Shown here one piece after another: positions 1-11,699 of a DNA stretch of 64,000 bases; positions within the stretch are counted from its first letter, which is position 1, and each line of letters opens with the position of its first letter. The translations under genes and the position numbers were made by a program. The stretch covers positions 1 through 64,000 of the forward strand of contig JAQGBZ010000300.1 of the NCBI GenBank assembly GCA_034687125.1. The letters run 5' to 3'. The stretch is from Neelides folsomi (Eukaryota; Arthropoda; Collembola; Neelipleona; Neelidae). The notes below the pieces were generated by a model that searched no databases, had not been told where the DNA came from, and was given only the letters and a program-made list of their open reading frames with translations.

Positions 1-26
1 TTTATTCGTAATACATTAATTATCTC

Positions 27-276
27 GGGTAACCAAACTTTTTGATCGGGTAACCACCTGGTAAGAGTTACCCGTCAAGATATTTTATTCGGGCAACGTT
101 ACCTGTTACCCGTTTTTGGAAATCTTACCCGTTTGAGGTAACATTACCCATTTTGAGGTAACAGCTACCTTATTTCGGGCAACCATTACCTGTTTTCGGG
201 TAAGCATTACCAACTTTCAGGTAACCATTACCCGAGTTCGGGTAACCATTACCACAAAACGGGTAATAGTTACCCG
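27..276. repeat. Minisatellite of inverted GGTAA/TTACC units, 20-21 bp period
   Basis: The first 290 bases carry about a dozen degenerate copies of a unit resembling CGGGTAACCATTACC. From about 137 to 276 the units start at about 137, 157, 178, 198, 220, 240 and 261, a period of 20-21 bp. Each unit is itself a small inverted repeat (GGTAA, four bases, TTACC). Copies before 137 are more decayed. The array may continue left of the window. No coding potential is seen. Confidence 0.75.
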
Positions 277-628
277 TTTTGGACCATTATCTACACCCTG
301 ACCCATTTCCTATTCTATTGATAAAAAAGTATGTAATTGGATTAATTGTTTGTAATTGGATTATTCCATTTTTAAATCTAAAGATGGATTGTCCATGAAA
401 TTGTTGCACAAAAAAGATATTTTTGAATGTCAATTGCAGAGATAGGAGGAGTCGTAATGCGGAATAGCGTGAGGTGTTTAAATAACAAGTCTTATCAAAC
501 TGACCAAAAGATAGAGGATTCATTTAATATCCAATTGTACTTAAAGTGAGGTGAGTGGGGAGGGAGAACAATTGGGGAAAACTCTTCGGAATGACCAGGA
601 GGAATAAATTCAAATATTGTGGAATATT

Positions 629-1700
629 ATGAGTATGGACGCCGTCATTTTCTTTGCTGTTTTTCTCCTGGCCATTTTCATCATCGTAAGTCTTTTTCAT
701 GTCTTATGAATTAAATTTAATATTTGTGAATGAAATAAAATTTTAATTTGGTTCATTTTAATCAATTCACAGTTCTTTGATTGAAACTCTTTAAATGTGT
801 TAAATAAATTCTTAAATAAAAATATTATCTTTAAGGTCTCCATTGTTTAAATAGTCTTTATCTGAATAAAGTTGGCATTTAGAGTTTGACCATTTAAGTG
901 GTTAAATATTGATTAATAAATACATTTGTAATGTTTAATTGAAAATTAAAGGACTCTTGAGTTAAAGGACTCTTGTCACGCGATTAATTAATCTTTGGGA
1001 TAGTTAACTAACTATTTGTTAACTAATTATAGTTAAGAAATTAATTGGACAGAAGATTAGCTGATTTGATCAATAAATTGAATTTGATGTTTTTTGGCAT
1101 TTTATTCCTATTTAAGAACTCTATTAAAGTTAATGAAAATGATTCTAATTCTAATGAGAGTCTCATTTGAGATTTAAAGGTGTTTTACATTTGGAGTCAT
1201 TTACTATGTGGATGCTGTCGACCTAACAAGAACAATTTGGCTAATGACATAGCAAGTAATGACAATTTAATCATTTCATTTGCATAATTATTTAATTATT
1301 TAGGATAATCTTGAACAATATAATAATTAAATGATGGCAATTTACTCAATTTCTATTATTAATTTCTTAAATATTAATTTAATTAATTTAATTAAAATTT
1401 TTAGTTCGACGTGAGATTTTAATCCAACAACTCTTGGCCGAGCAACAGCGACGCGAACGCCTTCAAGCCCAAATGCTTGCCAATATGCACGTCCCTTACA
1501 ATGTTGAATCCCAGCCGCCGACGTTCGGGCGAGCAATGAAAAATTCCGTTCCTGTTTTTCACAGTGAAACGAGTTCAATCTCAATTGAACTTGAAGAATT
1601 GCCGCCGCAGTATGAAGAATGTTTAAAGGCAGAACTCAAAATGGTCGCAGACAAATTGGAAAATACAACAAAGGAAAATGAAGACAAAGAGAGATTTTGA
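629..1700 (+). CDS. Small single-pass membrane protein with PPxY motif
   Basis: Two exons are proposed, 629-685 and 1416-1700, giving 113 residues. Exon 1 starts at an ATG (a second ATG lies two codons on) and encodes a hydrophobic run (AVIFFAVFLLAIFII) that ends in a strong GTAAGT donor. Joined in phase 0 to exon 2, the hydrophobic segment continues into ILIQQLL, then a charged Gln/Arg/Glu stretch. The cytoplasmic tail carries PPQY at about residue 89, a typical WW-domain binding motif, followed by a Lys/Glu-rich end. The acceptor choice (GAG before ATT at 1416) is the only one that keeps frame; the better-looking acceptor at 1403-1404 does not. I do not recognise the family. A role in binding NEDD4-type E3 ligases is inference only. 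Confidence 0.55.
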
Positions 1701-4700
1701 ATCATCCCCATCACCAAAAGATTTTTCTCAATTTAGATTAAATAAGTAATTGTAATTAATTAGACTTTTTAAGTTTAATTTAATTTAAAGTTTAAGAAAG
1801 AACATTTAGTAAATAATTTTTGTACAAATATGATCTAATAATTATCTTAGATATCATTATATAACATATTTATGTATTTATAATTATTGTTATTATTAGG
1901 AGTTAATTAAGTTAATTATTAAATATTTTAATTTAATCATGATAATTTAACCAATAAAAGAATTATGTTTCCTCGTTGTCTCATTCTCATTTCATATAAA
2001 ATTCCAATACGGATGAGTAAACTTGTAATGTTTAAATAACCTTTAAAATAATTGTAAATTTATTTTTTACGACTATTAATGTCAATGGTGGGAATTGTCG
2101 TTAGATTATTTAGCTAAAATTTTATTAGATTATGATATACTTGTTATATATCTCATTGACGCAATTGGGGTCGATTTTATTTGTTGAAAGCACTTAAAGT
2201 AATAAAGTGGCCAACGGGGGATTTCATTATCAAAAACTGATAAGATGAAAAGTCAAGTATTGTTTTACAATTAATTTTATTGCCCAATATGTTAAACATT
2301 ATGATTATTCTAAACCACACATTTGTAACGTTTTTATATGCACGGATTCATTATTAAATAAATATCATTTACGTACATTACTTACATTTACTTACATAAA
2401 ATATATATGCTGCAATTTATATTGAATTTACATGTTGAACCTCATTTTAATATTAAACATATACGTAGGGTATACCAATACCTATATCAATATAAAATAA
2501 TGAATAATTGTGATATGGTGAATTGTGATAATTTGAGTGTTGTGAGAAAAGAACCAGATGGGGAATTAAACGATTAAATGAAATCTATCTATGCATTGAT
2601 CTCTATTACAATTTATTTATGAAATAAAAGAACAAAGGTGATCGAATTGCTTCAATCAATTATACTAATTGTAATTTGTACATTATCTCTTATTGGTATT
2701 TAAATTTATTCTTGCGAATTTAGACTGGTTAATGGTTTAATAAGTAAGCTGTTTATTAATAAATAATTCAATTAGGAATAACATTATTTGATATGGTAAA
2801 AAGGCAATTGAAATGAAGCTGATTGTAAAGAATAAATTTGACATTGATGAGAATCACGAGCTGCTACTTGAACTTACAACTCTTTTTTATCTTACAATGT
2901 AAAATATTTTCATTCATTTCCATCCTCACCTGGTTTAAACCGGAAAGGTAATTGATGATTAAATTACCAGAAAACATCATTTTTCATGACACGGCTAAAT
3001 GGGGGTTTCACACTTCTCAAATGACACTTTCAATCCCTTCTTTAATAAACCAATTACAACTCTTATGATGTACGATAATGGCATTATTGCTTTGCTTTAA
3101 CACTTAACAATTTAATGCCATTTATTGCCAATCTTTTGTTAAAATGTTTACCCATAATTACTCAATTACTCTATAATATTCATATGCATGCCTATACGCA
3201 TCATTATATTCATATGATTAATATGGAATTTAGGCGGAATTAAATGGATTTATATTTAACTATATTTAACTATAAATAACTAAAAATTTCGCAATTTGAT
3301 TAGAGGCGATAAAATAAAGCGCAGAAGTGTATTAGAAATACTTTAATACGCAAAGGAAAAGAGGAAAATGAGGAAAATGGTGAAGTGTTTTATCAAAAGC
3401 GTCTCTCAATCAAAAAACCCAGAATTGGAGATGTCAAAATGTCAAGTTTAAGCAAATAATCATCAATGGTCATTTCGCACATCCTTATTGTGACTGATTC
3501 TGATTGTAAAGGGTATATAAAGGCTTGGGATTGTTGACCACTTTTACAAAAACGGTTGTCATTCCAAACCTTGTAAACCTTTGAGGATTCCTTGGGACAT
3601 TTAAATTATTAATTTTATTAAGCTAAAGATATTCTTTAATGTATTGATTGCATTGTTGGTAAAAATGTTTGTGATATTATGAACCTATTGACAGATTACC
3701 GAAACCATTTTTTCATATTGAACCTCGAAAAGTTGAATTATCATGTGATTTGAATAAAAATGCAAGGTTAGATTTTATTATTCCAAACTGGGAATACATT
3801 GAATGATTTAAATTTTAATCTGCCATTGTTTAGAGTTCAAATCATGCAGAAGCACAACAATGAAATATTACATAAATTGCATTCATTCTCACAATTGACA
3901 TTTAATAAAAAAAACCTCACGTTTGGTCGGTTTTATGAAAAAGATAGTTCATTTAAGAAAATGGTAATAAATAAATAAATAAAAAATTCAATTTTATCTC
4001 TTAATGTGTTATAAAGGTTAAATGGAAATTGGTTTACAATTTACAATGAAGTTTACAAAAATGCCAAGTACAAAAGTTAAAAAAATTGTTAATTCTCGTT
4101 TAACCACGTTCGACGCAATCGAGGAAAGTTGTTGGGAAAAAATAATTTTACATTCCAAATTTAATTCAATTGTAGATCAAGGATAAAATCTGGGAATTTA
4201 AATATTATTAAATATGAAGCACTTTAAGAATTTAAGCCCAACTTTAAGCCTTTTATAATCAAATGATCATAAAATATTGAAAATAATAATCAAAATTCCA
4301 ATTTAGATTTCTTTCTAATTTTGTACGCAATTGAACTTTGGACCTTTGAGCTTTTAAAAATATTCGCCACTTAAAATGTGATAATGATAATTAATGTAGA
4401 AATGAAATCTGAAAGTTAATGACAAAAGCCGAAACATCAATTAAATTGTAAATTGGTAGTAAACAAAGGTAAATAGACAATAAATAGCTCAATTGCCCAA
4501 CAATTTGAAAATACACATTTTGTGTTCACCAATAATAATAATATAAAAATCTCATTGTCCTCTTCAAATTGAACATTTTTCTTATCAAAAGAGAATAAAA
4601 GGATTTCAGACAATTTTCCAATATACTTCAATTCACAATGCTTACAATGTACAATATATTTACATAGTATACTTATAAATTAAGTTATTAGATATGTATA

Positions 4701-5187
4701 TAAATGAATATTTAAGCATTGTAATATTAAGAGTTATTTACATTAAAAAAACTAGACGAGATCATGATTATGATTATAATTTTGATTTATTCTAAGTACT
4801 CAAAAATGTTGATTGAAGTAAAATCGCGCCAATGTGAACATGAGACTGAATGAGACATATTGAGTGGTTGGCTCGTGATTGCTCATTAAGTCAAAGCATG
4901 ATTAAACGTTTTCAAAAAATCATATTAATCATTCATTTAAATTTTATCAAAATACATTTAATTCACACATTTTACATATAAATAGTAGTAAGGACCTATT
5001 GTACTGAATCTATTACTAAATTGTGTACTAATTGTATTTTAAGGAAAAATCATCTCGAAATGAAATGTTAGTTAGCCAGAAAGTTGTTTTATAAAAGGCT
5101 TAATTTAATTTTCAATGGCATAATTTAATAATAATTATGCGTTTTATTAGCATGCTAATGATAAGTATGTTAAAATGAATCTTTGTT
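1701..5187. other. AT-rich intergenic stretch
   Basis: No exon with convincing coding composition is visible on either strand. The only open frames are short and AT-rich (for example 4437-4631 minus). No repeat structure stands out. Confidence 0.5.
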
Positions 5188-6284
5188 GAGAGGTTACCCA
5201 ACCCAAAATTTTTACTAGGCCTAGTTTCTGAGATTAATTTCATATAGTGTAAATTATTCAAAAGCAAAAATGTTGGGCTTAATTATTATTTTATTTGAAT
5301 ATTTAATTATTATAATAATGGTTGAAATTTGAGATTTTGTTGAAGAGAGGGGTCAGCCTTATAGCTTGGCAAATTTTTTGAGGCCCTATGGAAGGAGAAT
5401 TTTGCCTGAAATTTTAAATATGTATAAGTTATATACAGTTTTATGTAATTAGTTTTTTTTTAATTTCCCACAATTGATAGCCAAATATATGGAATTTTTT
5501 AAAAATACTGCTACCGAAGACCTTTTTGGGTTTTGAAATTTTTTTAAAAAATCCACACTAAAATTCTAATGGGACCTTTAGGTCCCGAGAATTTTTTTAA
5601 AAACTCGGACTAAAAATCTAACAGGGCATTTCGAGAAAATTTTTAGATCTTAAGAACAAAAATAAGGTCCCGTAAAATTTTTTTACAAGTTCGGACTAAA
5701 AATCTTTATTGAAACCTTTATGCCATTCGAATTTTCTTAGAAAGTTTGATAAAAAAACTTGTATCGGGGTTCTAAACATGTGTGATGAGAAATAATTTAT
5801 AGACCGAATTATTAATTCGAAATTTTTTTATTAGCTTATAACTAAAAAATAGTAATTAAATACGGCTTTGGCGTATTTTTTATAGTTTCTAGTATAAAAA
5901 TCCGGATATATCAAAAATGCCCCATTTTTTCTAGAGTAATTGCCAATTTTCGATTGTCAGATACTTGCACGACTTCCACCTCGTTTAGGCAATTTCAACT
6001 TGCCACTTGCTAAGATTGTTTCCTTAAAGAAAGTGTACAAGTTCATTGTTTAGTTTTGTTGATCACCCATATTACCATAATACCCCTTCCTACCTATTAT
6101 AGTATTGCATAGGTAAAATTTCTCTAAAATAAATATATAATTATATTTTATTACTCAATTAAAATAAAATTGAAAAAATATAAAATTAGAAAATTAGAAA
6201 TCAATAATATCTATTGTAAGTCTACAAAATTTTTACTAGGCCTGAGCCTAGTAGGCCTAGTGCTGGGTACGCCCCTGAGAGGTT
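5188..6284. mobile_element. Probable non-autonomous hAT-like DNA element
   Basis: An identical 8-mer GAGAGGTT occurs at 5188-5195 and 6277-6284, the length of a hAT target-site duplication. Just inside both ends lies the phrase AAAATTTTTACTAGGCCT (about 5205 and 6227). The right end reads, on the minus strand, AGGGGCGTACCCAGCACTAG, which resembles hAT termini; the left end only retains ACCCAAC, so it looks eroded. The interior (about 5490-5720) contains degenerate direct repeats around TCGGACTAAAAATCT and has no transposase frame. The family call is tentative. Confidence 0.4.
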
Positions 6285-6710
6285 GAGACATTAAATACAT
6301 TTAATGTCAATCATACACAAATTGAATTGATTTAATTTAATTAACTCCTTCGCCTACAATAATGATAAAGTTTTTTTTTATGAGCTTGAGCTTCATAGCT
6401 TTAATATTTAAGTATATTCATTTCTTTACTATCTATTGTAATTTGGAATTGGAATGTTTGTTGAAAATGTTCAACAACAGCAACACATTGTTAAACTATA
6501 TTAAATATGGATGGTATATTATGATATTTTTCCACATAAATAATTAATAAGTACATGTATGTAATATCAGTTAATTATGATATCTGTATTTGGTATTTAA
6601 AAGTGAAAAGTACTTTTGTTTTTAATTAATTAATTGAATCACCATTGATGTATGAATTATTAATAATGGGAAACTGTGGTTAGATTAAAAGTGATGTAAT
6701 TTAATTGCCA

Positions 6711-6966
6711 ATGGTTCATTTGAGTGTGTTGGGGGGCGAATCCTCGTGGGAAAGCGGCGATTGGCGGTTTGGGTCTTTGTGTCTTCCAAGGCGGAGTTGA
6801 TGGATCACTCCGTTTCCGAATGGTGATTAGATATAGGAGAATTATAAAGGCAGACAGTCTCGCCGTTGGTCCTCATACCAACTCTGGTCCTACAACTCTC
6901 GCTCTTCCTCTTCCTTCTTTTTTGAGTTCACCCAGCTCAAACGAAATTATTTACCATGTTCCTTAA
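6711..6966 (+). other. GC-rich island, possible exon of unknown gene
   Basis: A 250-bp patch is clearly more GC-rich than its flanks and sits 310 bp upstream of the phosphate transporter start. One frame is open from 6724 to 6966 and includes the stretch SLAVGPHTNSGPTTLALP; another opens at an ATG at 6711 (MVHLSVLGGESSWESGDW) and stops after about 29 codons. No splice pair was found that makes either into a clear protein. It could be a 5' exon, a promoter-proximal island of the transporter, or a small unrelated gene. Confidence 0.25.
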
Positions 6967-7277
6967 AATCAAGTTAAAGGTTTAATCACCCCCGTATTTA
7001 AAATTAAAAATCTCAATACTCAATTTAAATCAATTAATACATTTAAGATCCAATTAATACATTTAGGAATTAAAGTCATTTTACAACACATTGTAAATAC
7101 ATAGTCATTTTTATTGCAATAAGAGCCAAATTAGCTAATTATAACTTTTAATAACTTTTCTAGTCATTTTATTTTTTGTCTACGTTTTTTAAAATTTATT
7201 TTTTTTCCAACTCAATTTAATAATCTTATAAGGAGTCGTAGAAATATATATATAAAAGTGTTTAAAAGTTAATAGAA
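6967..7277. promoter_or_regulatory. Upstream region of the phosphate transporter
   Basis: The stretch before the transporter ATG is AT-rich. A run of TATATATATAAAAG lies at about 7245-7258, only some 20 bases before the ATG, which is too close for an ordinary TATA box with a leader. No other signal is evident. Confidence 0.2.
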
Positions 7278-10037
7278 ATGGAAGCTATAGAAAATACGAT
7301 GAGCACTATTGGCTCGACATTCTCGACATTCGCACCGGGAATCCCAGAGGATTTCCGGTCCACGGTCCTTTGGATCCTCATCCTCGGTTTTATCATCGCC
7401 TTCATTTTGTCCTTCGGCGTTGGAGCCAACGACGTTGGGAATTCTTTTGCGACCTCGGTCGGGTCAGGGGTTTTGTCGTTGAGAAATGCTTGTATTATTG
7501 CCACTGTATTTGAAGTTCTGGGAGCCATCACTCTTGGTATGAATTAACATTAATTCTTAAATGTATACAGTTTATACAGTTTATTAGAATAACTTTAATT
7601 ACTGATAATTTTATTGATAAATATAATACAATTTGTATTATAGATTAAGATAAAATTTTTTTTAAAGTATTGGATTTATTAAACACTTCGATTTATCATT
7701 GATTATGTCAATTAACTTTGGATAACTTTGGTTAACTCTGTTAGTCTTAACTGACATTGACAATGACTTTTTAAATCCTCAGAGATAATTTAAAATGCGT
7801 ATATCTATAATATTCATGGGTCCTTTTTCAGTAGACATAAGCACAATGGAAAAAGTTTATTCCCCTTTAGTTAAATGTAGGCTATTTAATTCAATATGAA
7901 AATGGTTATCGGTGAACAAATTGAGATTTTGTTTAATTGAAGGTTACAAAGTGTCTGATACGATCCGGAAAGGGATAATCGATCCGAGTCTTTATAAAGA
8001 TAATCCAAAGGAATACATGCTGGGAAATATGGCGGCATTGGGTATTTAACATATTTAAATTTAAAGCCTATTAAATGCCCAATTAAAGATTTTAATTAAT
8101 GATTTTAATTCAAGATTTTAATTATCAAATTGTTTGATTAGCCGGGAGTGCAATTTGGCACATTATTGCCACTTTTGTGAAAATGCCAATCAGCGGAACT
8201 CACAGCATTGTTGGGGCCGTTTTGGGATTTTCGCTCGTTTCTCATGGGACTAATGGAGTCAATTGGTTAACTTTTGGACAAATCGGTAAAATCATATTTA
8301 TTTAACATTGTGTATTTAATTATATTTATTGTTAGTTTAATGACTTTGTAAACTAAAAAGGACTTTGATTTAACTAATTTACTTAATGATTTTAATTTTA
8401 ATTTATTTGGTTTAATTTATACGGCTTTTCATTTCCAGTTAGTTCTTGGTTTATTTCTCCGATTCTCTCTGGAATTGTTTCTTCTGGTTTGTATTTCCTC
8501 ATCCGAAAGTACATTTTGAGAGCGAACAATCCCTCGGCCGTTGGCCTCAAACTTCTCCCGTATTTCTACGGCATTACGCTCATTGTCAACTTGGTGTCAA
8601 TATTCCTCGATGGACCAGATTGTAAGTTGCCTTAATATAAAAATTAACTTAATTATTAATTGAATTATTTTAATTAATTGAATTAATCCCTTGATACTAT
8701 TAAAATGTCCAATATTGGTTAAAATCAAAGTTTTTAATTCAATCTCAAAATCTTTTATTTACAGACCTTAAGATAAAATCGGGTTTGCCTGATTGGACCG
8801 AAATGTTGTTTTCAGTTGCAATTCCCGTTGTTATTGGGCTTGTGGTCGCCATTCTTGTTCTGTTGTTCCTCGTTCCAAGAATTAGAGGACAAATTAATGC
8901 TGGTGAGAATAAAAATTTTAAATTTTAAACTTAATGTTAAAATTATTAAAATTACGTTATTAATACTAAATACATATGTATTTAAATTAAATAGAATTAA
9001 TCGAACTTAATTATTAAAATTGTAACTATTATTTACTATTTATTATAGATGACATTGCTAGTCGAATTGTTCCCGAAGTTCCTTCACCCATCTTTGTCAT
9101 TCAAAATGATAATGGAGGTAATTTCAATTAAGATTAAAATAATTATCTGAGATTAATTAACTTAATTTAAAAATATCAGCCCAATTGAATTTTTATTTAT
9201 TTAACTAACTAAAATTATTTATTTTACTAAAGCGCATTTAATTTATTCTAGAAAAGCTCAGCGAACCTGAAAAAGACAAAGTGAGCCAACGAGTACGAAC
9301 GATGAGCGAAAAAGAAATCGCTGCCCGGATCGGAGAGCTTGAAAGTCCCGCCGGGAGCACGAACCAATTGCTCAAAGACCCCGAAAACCCCGTAGCTCCA
9401 CAAGATGAAAGCTACGGCATTCGGAAGATTTTCTCGTCACTTCAAATCATGACGGCAGCTTTTGGATCCTTCGCCCATGGAGGAAACGACGTTTCGAACG
9501 CCATCGGCCCACTCATTGCGCTTTGGCTCGTTTACGACCATTCGGAAATTGCCGAAAAGGCCCAAACCCCAATGTGGCTTTTGGTTTATGGCGGTCTTGG
9601 GATTTCTGTTGGTCTTTGGGTTTGGGGTCGAAGGGTCATGAAAACGATGGGGGAGGATTTGACCAAAATTGTTCCGTCCAGTGGATTTACAATTGAACTT
9701 GGCGCTGCTTTGACAGTTCTCTCAGCTTCTAAACTCGGCTTACCTGTGAGCACAACACATTGCAAGGTCGGGTCAGTGGTTTTTGTTGGATGGCTCAGGA
9801 CAACGAGGGAAGGAGTGGATTGGAAAATATTTAGGTAAAAATTAATCATCATTTAAAATTAAAGTTAACAATTAAGAACCAAAGTATTTAATTTTAATCA
9901 TTTAGTGTAAATAATTTAGTTATTATTATATATTTAATTAATTTAGGAACATTGTCCTCGCTTGGCTCGTTACAGTTCCAGTTTCCGGTGGACTTTCAGC
10001 AATTCTCATGTTCATCTTCAGGAAAACAGTTTTATAG
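7278..10037 (+). CDS. Sodium-dependent phosphate transporter, PiT/SLC20 family
   Basis: This gene encodes a plasma-membrane Na+/inorganic phosphate symporter of the PiT (SLC20, PF01384) family. Eight exons join in frame: 7278-7536, 7943-8041, 8142-8285, 8439-8621, 8765-8902, 9049-9117, 9252-9834, 9947-10037, giving 521 residues, a normal invertebrate length. Both family signatures are intact: [16 protein letters not shown] near residue 49 and [12 protein letters not shown] after the cytoplasmic loop. [10 protein letters not shown] and [12 protein letters not shown] mark the two inverted halves. Exons 6-7 encode the variable, charged loop ([11 protein letters not shown]). Start choice is the first ATG of an open frame with hydrophobic sequence after it. 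The first six introns are all phase 1 and the last is phase 2. SLC20A1/A2 orthology is not distinguishable here. Confidence 0.95.
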
Positions 10038-10728
10038 TCCAAAATTCCAAATAGGGAATTTATAATATTTAATTAATATTTATAATTTTCCTCAATTGTA
10101 ATTGTTTGACAGGCACTATTAGACTAATGCCGAAATCCAATTAAAACTAAAAATACTATTGTTTAAATGCTAATAATAGTTTATTAAGGATCTCTGTTTA
10201 ATATTTCTATATTAAAAAAATGAAGTGAAAAAAATAGTACCGTTTAAGTATTCTGCAGTATGCATATTAAAATGTCATTAAAAAGTACAGTATAAATAAA
10301 AAAAATGTTTTCATGTATTTTAATTAATTCTTTTATTAATTCTTAATACTGGTAAATAAATACATTAATCACATTATTACAAAAAAGTCATCTTATCAAA
10401 ACACAATAATAAAATCATATAAAAATGTATAAAATCATATAAAATGTATAAATTCATATAAAATCCTATAGTATTTCATATTATATAAAATTCTCATTTT
10501 TCTATTATAATTTTCTAGTTTTATAAAAAAATATATTTATAAAATTTTTTAATTTTATATTGTTTTTTCTTACAAAAAATATATTTAATTTGTTCATAAA
10601 AAATAATCGAAAATTGGCTGTTCGACTAGTGGACTTAAAAAACATGATGGTAAAATAGTAATTAATTATAATTGATTAATTGTAATTAATTAATTTGGTA
10701 TTATAATTTTGCAAAATACTTAATTTTT
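10038..10728. other. AT-rich spacer between convergent genes
   Basis: The 3' ends of the plus-strand transporter and the minus-strand secreted-protein gene face each other here. Several AATAAA-type signals occur on both strands. No gene is seen. Confidence 0.5.
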
Positions 10729-11647
10729 TCATTCCTTTGAGTAAGGGAATAAAAAGTTCCTCAAGTTCTTCGTATGATGACCAACGAAATTTGCCGCACT
10801 GTCGAATATTTGTCTATGGATTGGAATTCTCACATGTTCACCCTTTTTGTTCACATCGGTCTTCCACTGACTTCCTCTTTTCCAATTCCAAAGGAGAGAA
10901 AATGGGGATTCATATCCGATGGTATAACCACCTTGGTTATACCCACCTTGGTTATAACCACCATTGTATTCCTGTGATTGTTCATATCCACCCTCGTGGT
11001 GTTGTGGTGGTTGACTTTGATATTGACCAAAATTATTTCCATGAAGTCCAGCCGGTGGCGGTCCAATGGCGTCAATATGAATTGGTTGGAACAACGGAGC
11101 CAAAAACTTTGAATAAAGATAATGCAATGAAGACTTGACATGGCCAAATGTCCTTCCTTGGCTTTCCTCATTAATTAAAAATTGGGTTAAACGTTGGAGA
11201 TCAGATTCACTCGGAGTTTCCCCATCTTTTAAATTTTTAAGTCTTTCGATGAAATCTTCATCTTCTTCCTAAAATTAAAAAATTAACTCAATTAATTAAA
11301 AATTAACTCATTCAATAAAAAATTAACTATAATTTAAATAATAATCTTAATTTATTAATTTAATAAAAAAAATCAGAACAGTTTTACAATAAAATAAAAT
11401 AAGATTATTTTAAAAATTGTTGAATTTTAAATGAAATTGAACGTACTTGAACAGTTTGAACAATTTGATTATCTGAATTTTCTCTGTTTCTATTGTATTG
11501 GTTTAGAGATTCGCTTGGAGTGAATTGGTTCTCATTGTAATTGCTCGGATTGTACTGCTCAGGTTGATTTGTAGAGGATTCTTCGTCTTTGAACACAACA
11601 CGTGCTTGGGCCGCGGCCACACAGAAGAGAACCAAAATGAGTTTCAT
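10729..11647 (-). CDS. Secreted Gly/Tyr/Asn/Gln-rich protein
   Basis: Two exons on the minus strand, 11647-11447 and 11268-10729, join in phase 0 to give 246 residues. The N-terminus MKLILVLFCVAAAQA is a clear signal peptide with a predicted cleavage after AQA. The mature protein begins with an Asn/Gln/Ser/Glu-rich stretch, then an acidic helix-like segment (EEDEDFIERLKNL), then a low-complexity block with His/Gln and the repeat GGYNQGGYNQGGY, and ends in a basic, aromatic C-terminus (NLRNFLFPYSKE). I do not recognise the family. Gly-Tyr repeats are common in arthropod cuticle, silk-like and mucus proteins, so an extracellular structural role is plausible but inferred. A TATA box and initiator lie just upstream. 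The opposite strand also stays open across exon 2 but lacks a signal peptide and splice logic. Confidence 0.75.
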
Positions 11648-11661
11648 CTTCCTCCACTTCT

Positions 11662-11699
11662 TCTGATCTTTTGGTGGTGTTTACGTCTGAACATTTATA
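11662..11699 (-). promoter_or_regulatory. TATA box and initiator of the secreted-protein gene
   Basis: On the minus strand TATAAATG (11699-11692) is followed about 33-35 bases later by a TCAGA initiator (11666-11662), and the start codon follows 15 bases after that. Spacing matches an arthropod TATA/Inr core promoter and would give a very short leader. Confidence 0.55.

Noticed and set aside
27-276. Telomere or subtelomeric repeat
   Set aside because: The GGGTAA look is superficial: units are 20-21 bp with both strands' motifs alternating, unlike TTAGG or TTAGGG arrays.
10737-11138. 133-residue plus-strand frame
   Set aside because: It is the antisense shadow of exon 2 of the secreted protein, whose signal peptide, splice phase and promoter all fit the minus strand.
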